A stretch of 64,000 bases of DNA from Nocardioides caeni (GTDB lineage: Bacteria; Actinomycetota; Actinomycetes; Propionibacteriales; Nocardioidaceae), in contig NZ_STGW01000014.1 in assembly GCF_004912195.1 (NCBI RefSeq), positions 1-64,000 of the forward strand, written 5' to 3'. This document shows, piece after piece, positions 35,665 through 46,068 of the stretch (within the stretch, counting starts at the first letter, position 1; every line of letters begins with the position of its first letter). The notes beneath the pieces are model-generated. The model did no database searches and was not told the DNA's origin. It saw only the letters and a list, made by a program, of their open reading frames with translations. The translations under genes were made by a program, and so were the position numbers.

Positions 35665-36717
35665 TCATCCGTGGCCGGCGGCGCCGACACGGGCGCGGTA
35701 GTCGTCCAGGACCAGGCCGACGTGGTCGAGCTCGCGATCCGGCACGTCGTTGGACCGGGCGACGGCCCGCCAGTCCTCGAGCACCTCGGCGATGCGATGC
35801 AGCCCCGCGGTCGCCTCGTCCTCGGCCATCCCGAAGTACGCCGCCCCATGGACCAGCGCGCGCAGCGAGGCCTCGCGACGATCGGCCCCGGCCAGGCTGG
35901 TGGCGCGCCCTCGCTCGAGGCGCGGATCGATGTTGATGTCGAAGGCCGGGGCCAGCGTCCATCCACCGCGGGTTCGCAGGAACCCGTGGTTGCGGAAGTG
36001 GTCGTCGGTGTTGTTGGCCGCGACGGTGAATGCGATCCGGTGCCACGTGGCGCGCAGGTCGGACACGGCGTTGGCCGAGTGGTCCTCGATCGCGGCGACC
36101 ATGTCCAGATAGTCGTTGCCGGCGCTGCTCCGGGCCTCGCTCAGGGTGCGGACGCTGATGTAGCCGAGGCGCTCCGCCGCTCGGTCGAACCTGGTGAGCA
36201 TCAGGACGTGGCGGCCACCGACGTCGACCAGGCGTCTCTCGGGGACTTCGATGCCGCATCGCTCGGCCAGGTCGAGGGCGGTCTTCTCCCACGCCATGAC
36301 GTCCCACTCGTCGTCCTGGTGGGGGAACTTCGCGATGAGGAGCCGGCCCTCGTCCTCGACCGATGCCTTGGGGCGAGCGCCGCCGAGCGTTGTGCTGCCG
36401 GCGTCGAGGAGGGTCTTGAGTGCCGCTGCCGTCTCGGGGTCGTCGTCGGCCGCCACCCGGTCCGCGGCAGCCAGCAGGTCCGGAAGGGCGACGAGCTTCG
36501 GGACCGTCGCGCCGGACACGAGGAACTCGCCGGTCCCGGGCTCGGCGTACCCGAGGTTGCCCTGGCGGGAGTGGTCGCTGACGCCGACGAGGAAGTCCAC
36601 GTCCGTCACCGGGGGAGGTGCCTGGCCGGCGGCGGCTGCGTCGAGTCGCAGCTTCTTCTGCACGAGCCGGCGACCCCACCATGTCGCCGTCCCGGCGTGC
36701 ACCGTCTCGCCGGCCAC
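35665..36717 (-). CDS. HipA-family Ser/Thr kinase, N-terminal region degraded
   Basis: The kinase core looks complete: GGARPKASV, AKFPHQDDEWDV, MLTRFDR, the catalytic NNTDDHFRNHGFL and the metal-binding APAFDINIDP. The N-terminal subdomain is not. VHAGTATW runs directly into WGRRLVQKK, where full-length relatives have roughly 50-60 more residues. No in-frame ATG is present near the expected start. ATG 36758 overlaps the hipB stop but is in another frame, so translation would need GTG 36717 or a frameshift. It may be a decaying pseudogene or a shortened kinase. The 25-bp gap to selO on the other strand is convergent. Confidence 0.7.
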   Translation of the reverse strand: MAGETVHAGTATWWGRRLVQKKLRLDAAAAGQAPPPVTDVDFLVGVSDHSRQGNLGYAEPGTGEFLVSGATVPKLVALPDLLAAADRVAADDDPETAAALKTLLDAGSTTLGGARPKASVEDEGRLLIAKFPHQDDEWDVMAWEKTALDLAERCGIEVPERRLVDVGGRHVLMLTRFDRAAERLGYISVRTLSEARSSAGNDYLDMVAAIEDHSANAVSDLRATWHRIAFTVAANNTDDHFRNHGFLRTRGGWTLAPAFDINIDPRLERGRATSLAGADRREASLRALVHGAAYFGMAEDEATAGLHRIAEVLEDWRAVARSNDVPDRELDHVGLVLDDYRARVGAAGHG

Positions 36718-36754
36718 ATCGATGTGACCTCGAGCGCGGTCGGGCGCGGGAGGC

Positions 36755-37000
36755 TCATCGCGACGGTCCCCGGACCCGCTGCGGCAGGATCTCGTCGGCC
36801 CGGGCGCGACCGAGATCGGTCTCGTAGGGATCGGTGGCGTCGATCGCGCGCTCGAGCTGACCGAGGGCGCGCAGCACGTTGAGGTAGGCGCCGACACTCA
36901 CGCCGAGGTCGCCGGCCTGGAGCTTGCGCCACGTCGACAGGTGGCCGCCCAGCTCCGCGCCGGCGCGCACCAACCGTGCTTGGGGCGGACGCTTTGCCAT
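36755..37000 (-). CDS. HipB-like antitoxin lacking its helix-turn-helix core
   Basis: The product has about 81 residues. LVRAGAELGGHLSTWRKL at the start and GVSVGAYLNVLRALGQL plus DPYETDLGRARADEILPQR at the end match HipB-like proteins that precede hipA kinases. The roughly 23 residues that normally lie between these blocks and form the helix-turn-helix are missing. The frame is retained. It precedes hipA on the same strand and its stop overlaps an ATG of the wrong frame. DNA-binding is therefore doubtful, and the pair looks degraded. Confidence 0.6.
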   Translation of the reverse strand: MAKRPPQARLVRAGAELGGHLSTWRKLQAGDLGVSVGAYLNVLRALGQLERAIDATDPYETDLGRARADEILPQRVRGPSR

Positions 37001-37067
37001 GCGGTGCCCAGCAGGGTCAACCGCCCGGCAGACTGGGGCGTCGGTAGGGGGAGAAGGAGGAGGTGGC

Positions 37068-37985
37068 ATGGCGGAGCCGAAGTCGGCAGGTCGTCCGCGT
37101 CGGGTCACCCGCCGCCGGCTGCTGGGTGGCAGTGCCGCCGTGGTCACGGCGGGAGCCGCGGCGCTGGCCGGCGTGGAGCTCGAGGTGCTTCCGGGCAAGT
37201 CGACGCTCTATCACCGCCTGGGCCACGACGGGGAGGACGGCGTCGTACCGTCCGTCGAGCCGGGCCGGCTCGACTCGGGAGCCTTCGCGTCGCGAGCCCG
37301 GGGCCGGGAGGTGGGATGGGCGGTCGCCCGGCCGCCCCGGTCCGGCGCCGCGGCGCCCCTGCCGGTCGTGCTCGTGCTGCACGGCCGGGGCAACGACCAC
37401 CGCATGCCCTTCCAGCGAGACGGACTCGGCCTCGACCGCTTCCTCGCGCGGGCCGTCGATGACGGTCTACCGCCCTTTGCGCTGGCAAGCGTCGACGGTG
37501 GCGAGGCCTACTGGCACGACCGCGCCGATGGGGACCGCGCGCAGACCATGGTGCTCGACGAGTTCCTTCCCCTCCTGGCCGACCAGGGGCTGGACACCAG
37601 CAGGATCGCCCTCGCCGGTTGGTCCATGGGTGGCTTCGGCGCCCTCCACCTCGGCGCGGTCCTCGGTCCGGAGCGGGTCGCCGCGGTCGCAGCCCTGTCG
37701 CCCGCGCTGTGGCACGACTACGACGACACGGCACCCGGCGCCTACGACGACGCCGACGACTTCGACCGGGTCAGCGTGATGGACCGTCAGGCCGATCTCG
37801 ACGGCATCGCGGTCAGGGTCGACTGCGGCCAGGGAGACCCGTTCTGTGCCGCCGGCCGCGACTACGTGGACGGGTTCGACCACCGACCGGCCGGAGGATT
37901 CCAACTCGGCGACCACGATCGCGGCTACTGGCGACGGATGGCGCCCGACGTGTTGCAGTTCGTGGGGGAGGCGCTCGCGGGCTGA
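37068..37985 (+). CDS. Tat-exported alpha/beta-hydrolase (esterase D/Fes-like)
   Basis: The product has 305 residues. The N terminus RRVTRRRLLGGSAAVVTAGAAALAG looks like a Tat-type signal, so the enzyme is probably exported folded. The hydrolase part has VVLVLHGRGNDH, the nucleophile elbow GWSMGGFGALHLG and a late GDHDRGYWRRM containing the likely catalytic His. This is the layout of putative esterases related to enterochelin esterase and antigen 85. GGAGGAGG precedes ATG 37068 by five bases. It diverges from hipB. The substrate is unknown. Confidence 0.82.
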   Translation: MAEPKSAGRPRRVTRRRLLGGSAAVVTAGAAALAGVELEVLPGKSTLYHRLGHDGEDGVVPSVEPGRLDSGAFASRARGREVGWAVARPPRSGAAAPLPVVLVLHGRGNDHRMPFQRDGLGLDRFLARAVDDGLPPFALASVDGGEAYWHDRADGDRAQTMVLDEFLPLLADQGLDTSRIALAGWSMGGFGALHLGAVLGPERVAAVAALSPALWHDYDDTAPGAYDDADDFDRVSVMDRQADLDGIAVRVDCGQGDPFCAAGRDYVDGFDHRPAGGFQLGDHDRGYWRRMAPDVLQFVGEALAG

Positions 37986-38012
37986 GGCGGCGGGCGCCGA
38001 CCGAGGGTCTCG

Positions 38013-38429
38013 TCAGTCCTGGGCGGCAGGCACGGCCTCGAGGCCGTCCTGGCCGAGGTCGACCTCGGCGTGCTCAGCCTCCGGGCCCAGGCAGACCGCA
38101 ACGAGCTGACCGGCGACCTCGCCGCTGAACACGGCCCAGCCCCGGTCGAAGGAGACCACCTCGGTCGCCCCCTCGGGGGTGCGGACGATCGCCTTGCTGG
38201 GGATGATCGAGCGGTCGAACCCGGTGAAGGAGCAGCGGTTCTGCTGCATCATCTCGTCGAGCGGGCCCGAGGACATGTCGAGCCGGTCCGACGGAGCGGG
38301 CTGTGGCTCGGCGAGCATGTTGAGCGCCCCGAAGCCGGCCAGCAGCGTCAGCGCTCCGACGGTCGTGCCGACCTTGATCGACCGGACGGTGGCCTGGAGC
38401 CACGGGGGGATCGCGCGCTCGTACGACAT
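38013..38429 (-). CDS. Small membrane-anchored hypothetical protein
   Basis: The product has 138 residues. One transmembrane segment (KVGTTVGALTLLAGFGALNML) lies near the N terminus, followed by a soluble domain with two Cys residues (NRCSFTGF and AVCLGPEAE). No family is recognised. It is divergent from the MoxR ATPase gene, with about 230 bp between the two starts, and convergent with the esterase gene. Confidence 0.65.
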   Translation of the reverse strand: MSYERAIPPWLQATVRSIKVGTTVGALTLLAGFGALNMLAEPQPAPSDRLDMSSGPLDEMMQQNRCSFTGFDRSIIPSKAIVRTPEGATEVVSFDRGWAVFSGEVAGQLVAVCLGPEAEHAEVDLGQDGLEAVPAAQD

Positions 38430-38660
38430 CGAATCCCCCTTTCCGACTGGTGATCGGAGCTCAGCGGGGCCGACGGTCTGCCGTTCCCCTGCTGTGGGTC
38501 TCAACGACCTGGACCCGCCGGGGCTACGAGTCCGCGGCTGAGAACTCCCTGTGTGAGCGGCGTCACGGTGACCAGCGGCCGTGCCTGCCGCCGCCCCCGT
38601 CACGGTCCCTCTCACCGAGCCGGGTACGCCGGGCCGCGGCTCGCGCGGCAGGATGGGGCC

Positions 38661-39560
<900 letters not shown>

Positions 39561-39577
39561 GGCAGACGGAGACGACC

Positions 39578-41005
39578 GTGAGCACCGAGCCGACCCGTGA
39601 ACGCCGCGACCAGTCAGGTCTCCTCGACCGCCACCTGGCGTTCGTGGAGGCCCTGCGCGGCGCCGGACTGTCGGTCTCCCTGGCCGAGGATCTCGACGCA
39701 CTCCTCGCCCTCGGCGCGGTCCGCTGGGACGACCGTGAGACCGTGCGTGACGCCTTCGCCGCCACGATGGTCAAGAAGCAGGCGCAGCGGGTCACCTTCG
39801 ACGCGCTCTTCGACGTCTACTTCCCCGCGATGGTCGGCGACGGCGTGGCCCGGGAGGGCGCGCCCGACGCCGAGGGCGACCAGGGTGCGGTCCGCGACAA
39901 CGCCACCGCGCTGCTCGACTTCCGCGAACGGCTCGGCGAGGTCCTGGAGGCAGCCCAGCTCGACCCCGCGGAGATGCGTCGGATGGCGGCGGAGATGGTC
40001 GGCCGGTTCGGCTCCATGCCGGGTCGCGGCCCGGGACTGTCGTCCTGGTCGGCGTACACGGCGCTCCAGCGGGTCTCGCCCCAGGAGCTGGTGGACCAGA
40101 TCATGCAGGCCCTGATGGCCGCCGGCGCCGACGAGGACGATGCCCGGCGGCAGGCCAACCGCCGGATCGGGGCCTTCGCCGCCACGGTCGAGGACGACGC
40201 ACGGCGCCGCATCGCGGAGGAGAAGGGGCCCGAGCACATCGCCGACGTCGCGATCCGCCCCAGCATCGACAAGCTCGCCTTCATGTCGGCCCGTCGCGTC
40301 GACCTCGACGAGATGCGCAAGGAGATCTTCCCCCTCGCCCGGCGGCTCGCGACGCGGCTCGCCAAGGAGCAGCACTCACGCCACGCCCGCACCGCGCCGC
40401 TCGACTTCCGGCGCACGGTGCGTGCCTCCATCGCCACCGGTGGCGTCCCGATCACCACGCACCACCGACCCAAGCGGCCGCACCGCACCGACCTCGTCGT
40501 CCTCACCGACATCAGCGGCTCGGTCGCCAACTTCTCCCAGTTCACCCTGCTGTTCGTGTTCGCGCTGCGCGAGGTGTTCCAGTCGATGCGCGCCTTCACG
40601 TTCATCGACCACGTCCATGAGGTGACCGACCACTTCCGTCCCGGCGCCGACCCGGCCGACGTGATGGCCGACCTCGCCGCGTCCGCCAGCCACGCCGCCC
40701 TGTGGGGGCGCACCAACTACGGCCGGGCCTTCGCCAAGTTCAACGAGAACTTCGCCGACGCGCTCACACCGAAGACCACACTGCTGATCCTCGGTGACGC
40801 CCGCTCCAACTACAGCGACCTGCACGAGGACGCCCTGCGCCAGCTCGCCGGCTCGGTGAAGCGGTCCTTCTGGCTCAACCCCGAGCACCAGCGCAACTGG
40901 GGCACGGGCGACTCCGCGGCCCCGACGTACGCCGACATCGTCCCGATGATCGAGTGCCGCAACCTGACTCAGCTGAGCGAGTTTGTTCACGACCTCGCTT
41001 GGTGA
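39578..41005 (+). CDS. VWA-domain CoxE-like protein
   Basis: The product has 475 residues. The C-terminal von Willebrand A domain carries a MIDAS site: DISGS in VVLTDISGSVANF, the Thr in GRTNYGRAF and the Asp in LILGDARSNYSD. The N-terminal half contains a CoxE-like region with the RLDFRR-type segment PLDFRRTVRAS. It is the partner of the MoxR ATPase; such pairs remodel target complexes in the cytosol. GTG 39578 follows GGAG. A strong palindrome at 41015-41042 ends the transcript. Confidence 0.9.
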   Translation: MSTEPTRERRDQSGLLDRHLAFVEALRGAGLSVSLAEDLDALLALGAVRWDDRETVRDAFAATMVKKQAQRVTFDALFDVYFPAMVGDGVAREGAPDAEGDQGAVRDNATALLDFRERLGEVLEAAQLDPAEMRRMAAEMVGRFGSMPGRGPGLSSWSAYTALQRVSPQELVDQIMQALMAAGADEDDARRQANRRIGAFAATVEDDARRRIAEEKGPEHIADVAIRPSIDKLAFMSARRVDLDEMRKEIFPLARRLATRLAKEQHSRHARTAPLDFRRTVRASIATGGVPITTHHRPKRPHRTDLVVLTDISGSVANFSQFTLLFVFALREVFQSMRAFTFIDHVHEVTDHFRPGADPADVMADLAASASHAALWGRTNYGRAFAKFNENFADALTPKTTLLILGDARSNYSDLHEDALRQLAGSVKRSFWLNPEHQRNWGTGDSAAPTYADIVPMIECRNLTQLSEFVHDLAW

Positions 41006-41014
41006 GGGCGAAAT

Positions 41015-41042
41015 GAGTTTCGCCGGCCGGCCGGTGAAACTC
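41015..41042. terminator. Bidirectional terminator between VWA and monooxygenase genes
   Basis: GAGTTTCGCCGGCC runs into its near-perfect inverted copy ending GAAACTC, forming a 28-bp palindrome between two convergent genes. Confidence 0.7.
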
Positions 41043-41050
41043 CCGCGAGC

Positions 41051-42499
41051 TCAGGCGCTGAACTCCAGCGTCTCGTCCACCACCGGCTTGCGGAAGACGA
41101 GCACGTCCTTGAAGTAGTTCATCTTCAGCCGCCACGGGAAGGTCGCGCCCTGCTTGGGCAGCGCGTTGATGGAGCGCATGACGTAGCCGGCCTCGAAGTC
41201 GAGGAAGGGCTCCTCCGCCACGGACGGGTCGCGGCGGGGGACGACGGTGCGGGCACCGACCTTGTCCATGTGGGTGAGCAGCTTGGCGACGTACTCGCAG
41301 ACCAGGTCGGCCTTCAACGTCCACGACGCGTTGGTGTAGCCGATGATGAACGCGAAGTTCGGGATGCCGCTCAACATCAGGCCCTTGTAGGCCATCGTCG
41401 ACGACGGCTCGACGACCTCGCCGTCGACGGCCAGCGACGCGCCGCCGAAGATCTGCAGGTTGAGGCCGGTCGCGGTGATGACGATGTCGGCCTCGAGCGT
41501 CTCGCCGGACTCGAGCAGGATGCCCTTGGGGGTGAACCGGTCGATGCGGTCCGTGACGATGTCGACGGTGTGCTGGCGCAGGGCCTTGAAGAGGTCGCCG
41601 CCGGGGACGGCGCACAGCCGCTGGTCCCACGGGTCGTAGGGCGGCTTGAAGTGCTGGTCGAAGTCGACGTCCTTCGGCAGCTGGCGCTCGAGCAGCTTGC
41701 GCAGCAGGGCGCGCGACTCCTTGGGCCGTGCCTGGCAGAACTCGTAGAACGCGATCCGGCTGGTGAGGTAGCGGGTGCGGACGAGGCGCTGCGCGACGGC
41801 GTCGGGCAGGAGGCGATACATCTGCGCCGACACCTTGTCGTTGGTCGGCTGGCTGATGATGTAGGTCGGCGTGCGCTGCAGCATCGTGACGTGCCCGGCG
41901 CCGGAGTTGGCGAGGGCGGGGATCAGCGTCACCGCGGTGGCGCCGGAGCCGATCACGACGATCCGCTTGCCCTCGTAGTCGAGGTCCTCGGGCCAGTGCT
42001 GCGGGTGGACGACCTGGCCCTCGTAGTCCTCGATGCCGGGGAACGCGGGGGTGAAGCCCTCGTCATAGCGGTAGTAGCCGGACGCGGCGAACAGGAAGCT
42101 CGAGGTGAGCTGGGCGGTCTCGCCGGTGTCGGTGCGCTCGACGGTCACCGTCCAGCGGGCGTCGTCGGTGGAGAAGTCGGCGTTCAGCACCTTGTGGTGA
42201 TAGCGGATGTGCTCGTCGATGCCGTTCTCGGCGGCCGCATCCTTGAGGTAGCCGAGGATGTCGGGGCCGTCGACGATGGCCTTCGTTCCCTTCCACGGCT
42301 TCCAGCTGAAGCCGAGGGTGTGCATGTCGGAGTCGGACCGGATCCCCGGATAGCGGAAGAGGTCCCAGGTGCCGCCGAGGGAGTCGCGCATCTCCAGGAC
42401 GGCGTAGGACTTGCCGGACCGGCCGACGTGATAGGCGGCATCGATGCCGGAGAGGCCGGCTCCGATGATGAGGACGTCGACGTGGTCTGGGGTGCTCAT
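41051..42499 (-). CDS. Baeyer-Villiger-type flavin monooxygenase (EthA-like)
   Basis: The product has 482 residues. FAD-binding GAGLSGIDAAYHVG, EMRDSLGGTWDLFRYPGIRSD, the Baeyer-Villiger fingerprint YEGQVVHPQHWPE (Tyr replacing the usual Phe) and NADPH-binding VVIGSGATAV all resemble EthA-type monooxygenases. These insert oxygen next to ketones or oxidise sulfur and nitrogen. It is the last gene of the operon started by the diiron oxygenase and lies 2 bp after the TetR gene. Its own substrate is unknown; steroid, terpenoid or other lipid ketones are possible. Confidence 0.92.
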   Translation of the reverse strand: MSTPDHVDVLIIGAGLSGIDAAYHVGRSGKSYAVLEMRDSLGGTWDLFRYPGIRSDSDMHTLGFSWKPWKGTKAIVDGPDILGYLKDAAAENGIDEHIRYHHKVLNADFSTDDARWTVTVERTDTGETAQLTSSFLFAASGYYRYDEGFTPAFPGIEDYEGQVVHPQHWPEDLDYEGKRIVVIGSGATAVTLIPALANSGAGHVTMLQRTPTYIISQPTNDKVSAQMYRLLPDAVAQRLVRTRYLTSRIAFYEFCQARPKESRALLRKLLERQLPKDVDFDQHFKPPYDPWDQRLCAVPGGDLFKALRQHTVDIVTDRIDRFTPKGILLESGETLEADIVITATGLNLQIFGGASLAVDGEVVEPSSTMAYKGLMLSGIPNFAFIIGYTNASWTLKADLVCEYVAKLLTHMDKVGARTVVPRRDPSVAEEPFLDFEAGYVMRSINALPKQGATFPWRLKMNYFKDVLVFRKPVVDETLEFSA

Positions 42500-42501
42500 G
42501 A

Positions 42502-43224
42502 TCAGGATTCCTTGGCGTCGGTGAAGGTGAGGAGCTGCTCGATCGGCAGGTCGGGCAGCACGATGTTGCGGCTGGTGACGAGGCCGTCGATCTGCAGCCA
42601 GGTGACCTCCGCGAGCAGATCGATGAAGGTGGACGTGTCGGGCCGGAGCTCGTCACGGGAGGTCCAGCTCCGGACGGCGGCCATCACACCGCCCACGAGC
42701 AGGAACACCCACGGTGCGAGGGCGTCCTGGTCGTTGTCGGTGATCTCGACGTCGAGCAGGGCGATGATGCCGCCGATGAGGAGCTCGACCTGCTCGGCGA
42801 ACTGTCCGATCGCGTCGTCGAGCGGCCGTTCGGTGGTGCCGTTGACCTGTTTCTCGGCGAAGCGCAGGAGCGCGATGTTGTCGCTGCCCCAGGTCACGTA
42901 GGAGCCGATGACCCGGTGGATGATCTCCTTGACCGTGCCCTCGAGCGTGGTCGTCGAGAGCAGCACGTCTCCGGCCCGGCGGCAGATCTCGCGCTGGATG
43001 GCGAGGTCGAGGTCCGTGCGGTCCTCGAAGTAGCGATAGAGCACCGTCCGGTGGACGCCGGACTCGTCCGCGATCTGCTGGACGCTGATGTCGGCGCCGG
43101 GCTCGCTCTCCCTCGACAGCACCGTGAGGGCGGCGTCGATCACGGCCGCCCGCCGCTCGGCGTTGTGCTGCTGCCAGCGACGTTTGCGTCCGTCCGTCGT
43201 CCCGTCACGGCTGGAGCCCGCCAT
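42502..43224 (-). CDS. TetR-family regulator of the oxygenase operon
   Basis: The product has 240 residues. The N-terminal helix-turn-helix is in DISVQQIADESGVHRTVLYRYF. The C-terminal ligand domain is of generic TetR type. ATG 43224 follows GGAGG closely and was preferred over ATG 43245. It lies between the reductase and monooxygenase genes in one operon and is the likely repressor acting at the GCAACA-CCA-TGTTGC palindrome upstream of the operon. Confidence 0.9.
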   Translation of the reverse strand: MAGSSRDGTTDGRKRRWQQHNAERRAAVIDAALTVLSRESEPGADISVQQIADESGVHRTVLYRYFEDRTDLDLAIQREICRRAGDVLLSTTTLEGTVKEIIHRVIGSYVTWGSDNIALLRFAEKQVNGTTERPLDDAIGQFAEQVELLIGGIIALLDVEITDNDQDALAPWVFLLVGGVMAAVRSWTSRDELRPDTSTFIDLLAEVTWLQIDGLVTSRNIVLPDLPIEQLLTFTDAKES

Positions 43225-43256
43225 GACACCTCCTGCGATCTTCACGACCTGTGCCG

Positions 43257-44963
43257 TCAGGACACCGTACGACGGGACATGATCCGTCGGACGGAGCGGC
43301 CGCCGTGGGTGGTCGGTCGGTTCGGTGGGGTCGCGGCCCGTTGCGCGGTCGGATCGGTGATCTTGACGCGGACCCGGCCGGCGGCGTTGCCGGCCGCCCG
43401 CTCGGTGGCGTCGAGCAGGCGCCAGTCGGCGAGCCCGGCGACGTGGGGGTGCCTGGTGCGGATGAGGTCGCTGATCGCGGCGTCGGTGCCGGTCGGCTGG
43501 GGGAGCCCGCCGTCGAGGTCGTCGAGCAGCGTCGTGACGGTCTCCTGCGCGCAGGACTTGTTGGTGCCGATGAAGCCCGACGGACCGCGCTTGATCCAGC
43601 CGACGACATAGACGCCCGGCTCGACACGACCCTGGTGGTTGGGCACCGTGCCGGTCGCTGCGTCGAAGGGCAGGTCGCGCACGGGCTCGGCGCGGAAGCC
43701 GACCGAGCGGATGACCAGGCCGGCCTCGAGGACGGTCGACTCGTCACCGGCCTCCGCGCGCACCGTGCCGTCGGGGTCGGTCACCAGGCGGTTGCGCACG
43801 ACGCGGACACCGGTGACGTGGCCGTCCTCGCCGAGGATCTCGACGGGGGAGGTGGTGAAGGTGAGGACGATGCGGCGGCGGGTGCTGGCCGGGTCGACCG
43901 GCCGCTCGGCGATGTCGCGCAGCAGCTGGGAGCGCTGGTCGTCGCCCGTCAACAGGGCGGGGTCGGCGTCGACGATGACGTCGACGTCGGTGAGCGCGGC
44001 CAGGCCGATGAGCTCGGGGACGGTGAAGGCCGCCTCGGCGGGTCCGCGCCGGCCGAGGACGACGACCTCGCGGACGTTGCTGTCCCGCAGCTGCTCCAGC
44101 GGTGCGGGGGCGAGGTCGGTGGCCGCCAGCACGTCGTGGGGGCGGGTCAGGATGCGGGCGACGTCGAGGGCGACGTTGCCGTTGCCGACGACGACGGCGC
44201 GCTCGGAGTCCAGCGGCACCTCGAGGTCGCGGTGGTCCGGGTGTCCGTTGTACCAGCCGACCACCGCGCTCGCGGGCACGGAGCCGACGAGGTCCTCGCC
44301 CGGGACGCCGAGGGGGCGGTCTTGGGCGGCGCCGACGGCATAGACGACTGCGTCGTAGTGGGCGCGCAGGTCGGCCAGCGTGAGGCCGTCGGTACCGTCG
44401 GCGCCGTCGCCGCCGACCTCGACGTCGAGGAAGTAGCGGAAGCGCTCGTCGTCCTCGATGGCCGCGAAGAGGGTGGTGACGAGCTTGGTCGAGGCGTGGT
44501 CGGGCGCGACGCCGTGGCGCACCAGGCCGTGGGGCGTCCGGAGCCGGTCGAAGACGTCGACGGCCTCGACCTCGGGGTGCTTGAGCAGCTCGTCGGCGGT
44601 GTAGAGGCCGGCCGGTCCGGCGCCGACGACGGCGACGCGGAACGGTCCGCTGCCGAGCAACCGGCGCTGCGGCGGGACGACCGCGACGGGGCGCCGGTCG
44701 GCGTGCGGGAAGGTCGCGTAGTAGTCGGCGTTGAGGGCCTGGAACGGTGCCTGCGACGGGCTCAGCAGACGGTCGGGCACGATCGCCCCCACCGGGCACG
44801 CGGTGACGCAGGCCCCGCAGCCGACGCACGAGGCCGGGTCGATGTGGACCATCTCGGCCTCGGCGAAGCCGGGCTCGCCGGGGGCCGGGTGGATGCAGTT
44901 GACCGGGCAGGCGACGACGCACGAGGCATCGGCGCAGCAGGACTGCGTGACGACGTAGGGCAT
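43257..44963 (-). CDS. Ferredoxin plus ferredoxin-NADP reductase (FprB type)
   Basis: The product has 568 residues and fuses an N-terminal 2[4Fe-4S]-type ferredoxin domain with a glutathione-reductase-type ferredoxin reductase. The iron-sulfur Cys clusters are CCADASCVVACPVNCIHP and SCVGCGACVTACPVGAI. FAD-binding GAGPAGLYTADELL, RHGVAPDHASTK, NADP-binding VVGNGNVALDVARIL and the C-terminal VYVVGWIKRGPSGFIGTN are all clear. It would pass electrons from NADPH to the diiron oxygenase encoded just upstream. Confidence 0.93.
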   Translation of the reverse strand: MPYVVTQSCCADASCVVACPVNCIHPAPGEPGFAEAEMVHIDPASCVGCGACVTACPVGAIVPDRLLSPSQAPFQALNADYYATFPHADRRPVAVVPPQRRLLGSGPFRVAVVGAGPAGLYTADELLKHPEVEAVDVFDRLRTPHGLVRHGVAPDHASTKLVTTLFAAIEDDERFRYFLDVEVGGDGADGTDGLTLADLRAHYDAVVYAVGAAQDRPLGVPGEDLVGSVPASAVVGWYNGHPDHRDLEVPLDSERAVVVGNGNVALDVARILTRPHDVLAATDLAPAPLEQLRDSNVREVVVLGRRGPAEAAFTVPELIGLAALTDVDVIVDADPALLTGDDQRSQLLRDIAERPVDPASTRRRIVLTFTTSPVEILGEDGHVTGVRVVRNRLVTDPDGTVRAEAGDESTVLEAGLVIRSVGFRAEPVRDLPFDAATGTVPNHQGRVEPGVYVVGWIKRGPSGFIGTNKSCAQETVTTLLDDLDGGLPQPTGTDAAISDLIRTRHPHVAGLADWRLLDATERAAGNAAGRVRVKITDPTAQRAATPPNRPTTHGGRSVRRIMSRRTVS

Positions 44964-45020
44964 GGCTGTTCCAGGGGGATCAGGCTCGGCGATTCAGCCG
45001 AGTCAGGCGGGTCAGGCGGG

Positions 45021-46019
45021 TCAGGCGGCCGCGGAGCTGGGCTCGCTGCGGAAGCGGGAGGCGCGGCCGTCGATGCCCATCGCGCGCCAGATGCGGCGTG
45101 AGACCGGGTTCATCAGACCGGCGTTCTCGGTGAGCATCCGCACGTCGCCGAACAGGTCGCGGAGGAACTTCTTCGACTCCGGGGCTCCCCAGAAGAGCTC
45201 GTCAATGACCTCTCGGGGGATGTCGAGGTCCCGCTGCATCTGCTTGGTCGGCACGAGGATCTCGTTGCAGAGCCACTTGAGGATCACGGGTACGGCGACC
45301 GAGAGCAGGCTGCGCTCGAACCGTCCGAGCTTCGGCGCGGTGTGCTCGATGTAGCGGTGCGCGAAGCCGATGTGACGGGCCTCCTCGGCGACGTGGATCT
45401 GCATGATCCGCTGGATGAGCGGGTGCATCTCGTCGCCGGCCCGCAGGATCGACTTCTGCACGTGGTCGATCGGCTCCTCGCCGGCCAGCACGCCGTAGAA
45501 GAAGCCGAAGGGGACGATCTTGGCGGCGAGCGGCAGGATCGGGCCGATGCCGCGGAAGAAGCGGGAGCCGCCGGCCGCGTCGGCGCCGGAGCGGTTGACG
45601 AACTCCTGGAACATCTGGGTGTGGTGGCACTCCTCGGTCGCCTCGTGGGTGACGTAGCGGAACTCCGGATTGCCGTTCCTGAGGGTGGCGGCATAGGCCA
45701 TCAGGCCGCCGATGAGGATCTGCTCGAACTGCAGGCCGACCTTGCAGATGTTCGCCTGGCGGTAGATCCCGATCCGGATCTGCTCCTCGAGCGGCAGCGA
45801 GCGGTACCACTCGGTCCTGCCGAGCACGTCGACCGACGGCAGGACCCACCGCGGGTCGTCCAGCCGGATCGCGTAGTCGGGGTTGTCCCAGTCGATGTCG
45901 ACGAAGGCGTCGAAGTGCTGCTCGACCGACGCCTCGGAGAGCAGCCGCAGGGTCTGCTCGTAGTCGAGCTCCTCATTGCTGCTGGTGAGGTCGGTGCGGT
46001 GGTCGGTCGTCGAAGTCAT
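45021..46019 (-). CDS. AurF-like diiron oxygenase
   Basis: The product has 332 residues. The iron ligands can be recognised as Glu and His residues in VGLQFEQIL, HEATEECHHTQMFQEF and HVAEEARHIGFAHRY, the pattern of p-aminobenzoate N-oxygenase (AurF) type diiron proteins. Such proteins oxygenate amino or carbon groups. It is the first gene of the operon with an FprB-type reductase, a TetR regulator and a Baeyer-Villiger-type monooxygenase. The substrate is unknown. A TTGACA promoter and palindrome lie about 50-90 bp upstream. Confidence 0.88.
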   Translation of the reverse strand: MTSTTDHRTDLTSSNEELDYEQTLRLLSEASVEQHFDAFVDIDWDNPDYAIRLDDPRWVLPSVDVLGRTEWYRSLPLEEQIRIGIYRQANICKVGLQFEQILIGGLMAYAATLRNGNPEFRYVTHEATEECHHTQMFQEFVNRSGADAAGGSRFFRGIGPILPLAAKIVPFGFFYGVLAGEEPIDHVQKSILRAGDEMHPLIQRIMQIHVAEEARHIGFAHRYIEHTAPKLGRFERSLLSVAVPVILKWLCNEILVPTKQMQRDLDIPREVIDELFWGAPESKKFLRDLFGDVRMLTENAGLMNPVSRRIWRAMGIDGRASRFRSEPSSAAA

Positions 46020-46068
46020 CGTCTGGTTCCGTTCTCATCGTCGAAATCGGTGCCTGAGGTCAGTTAGC

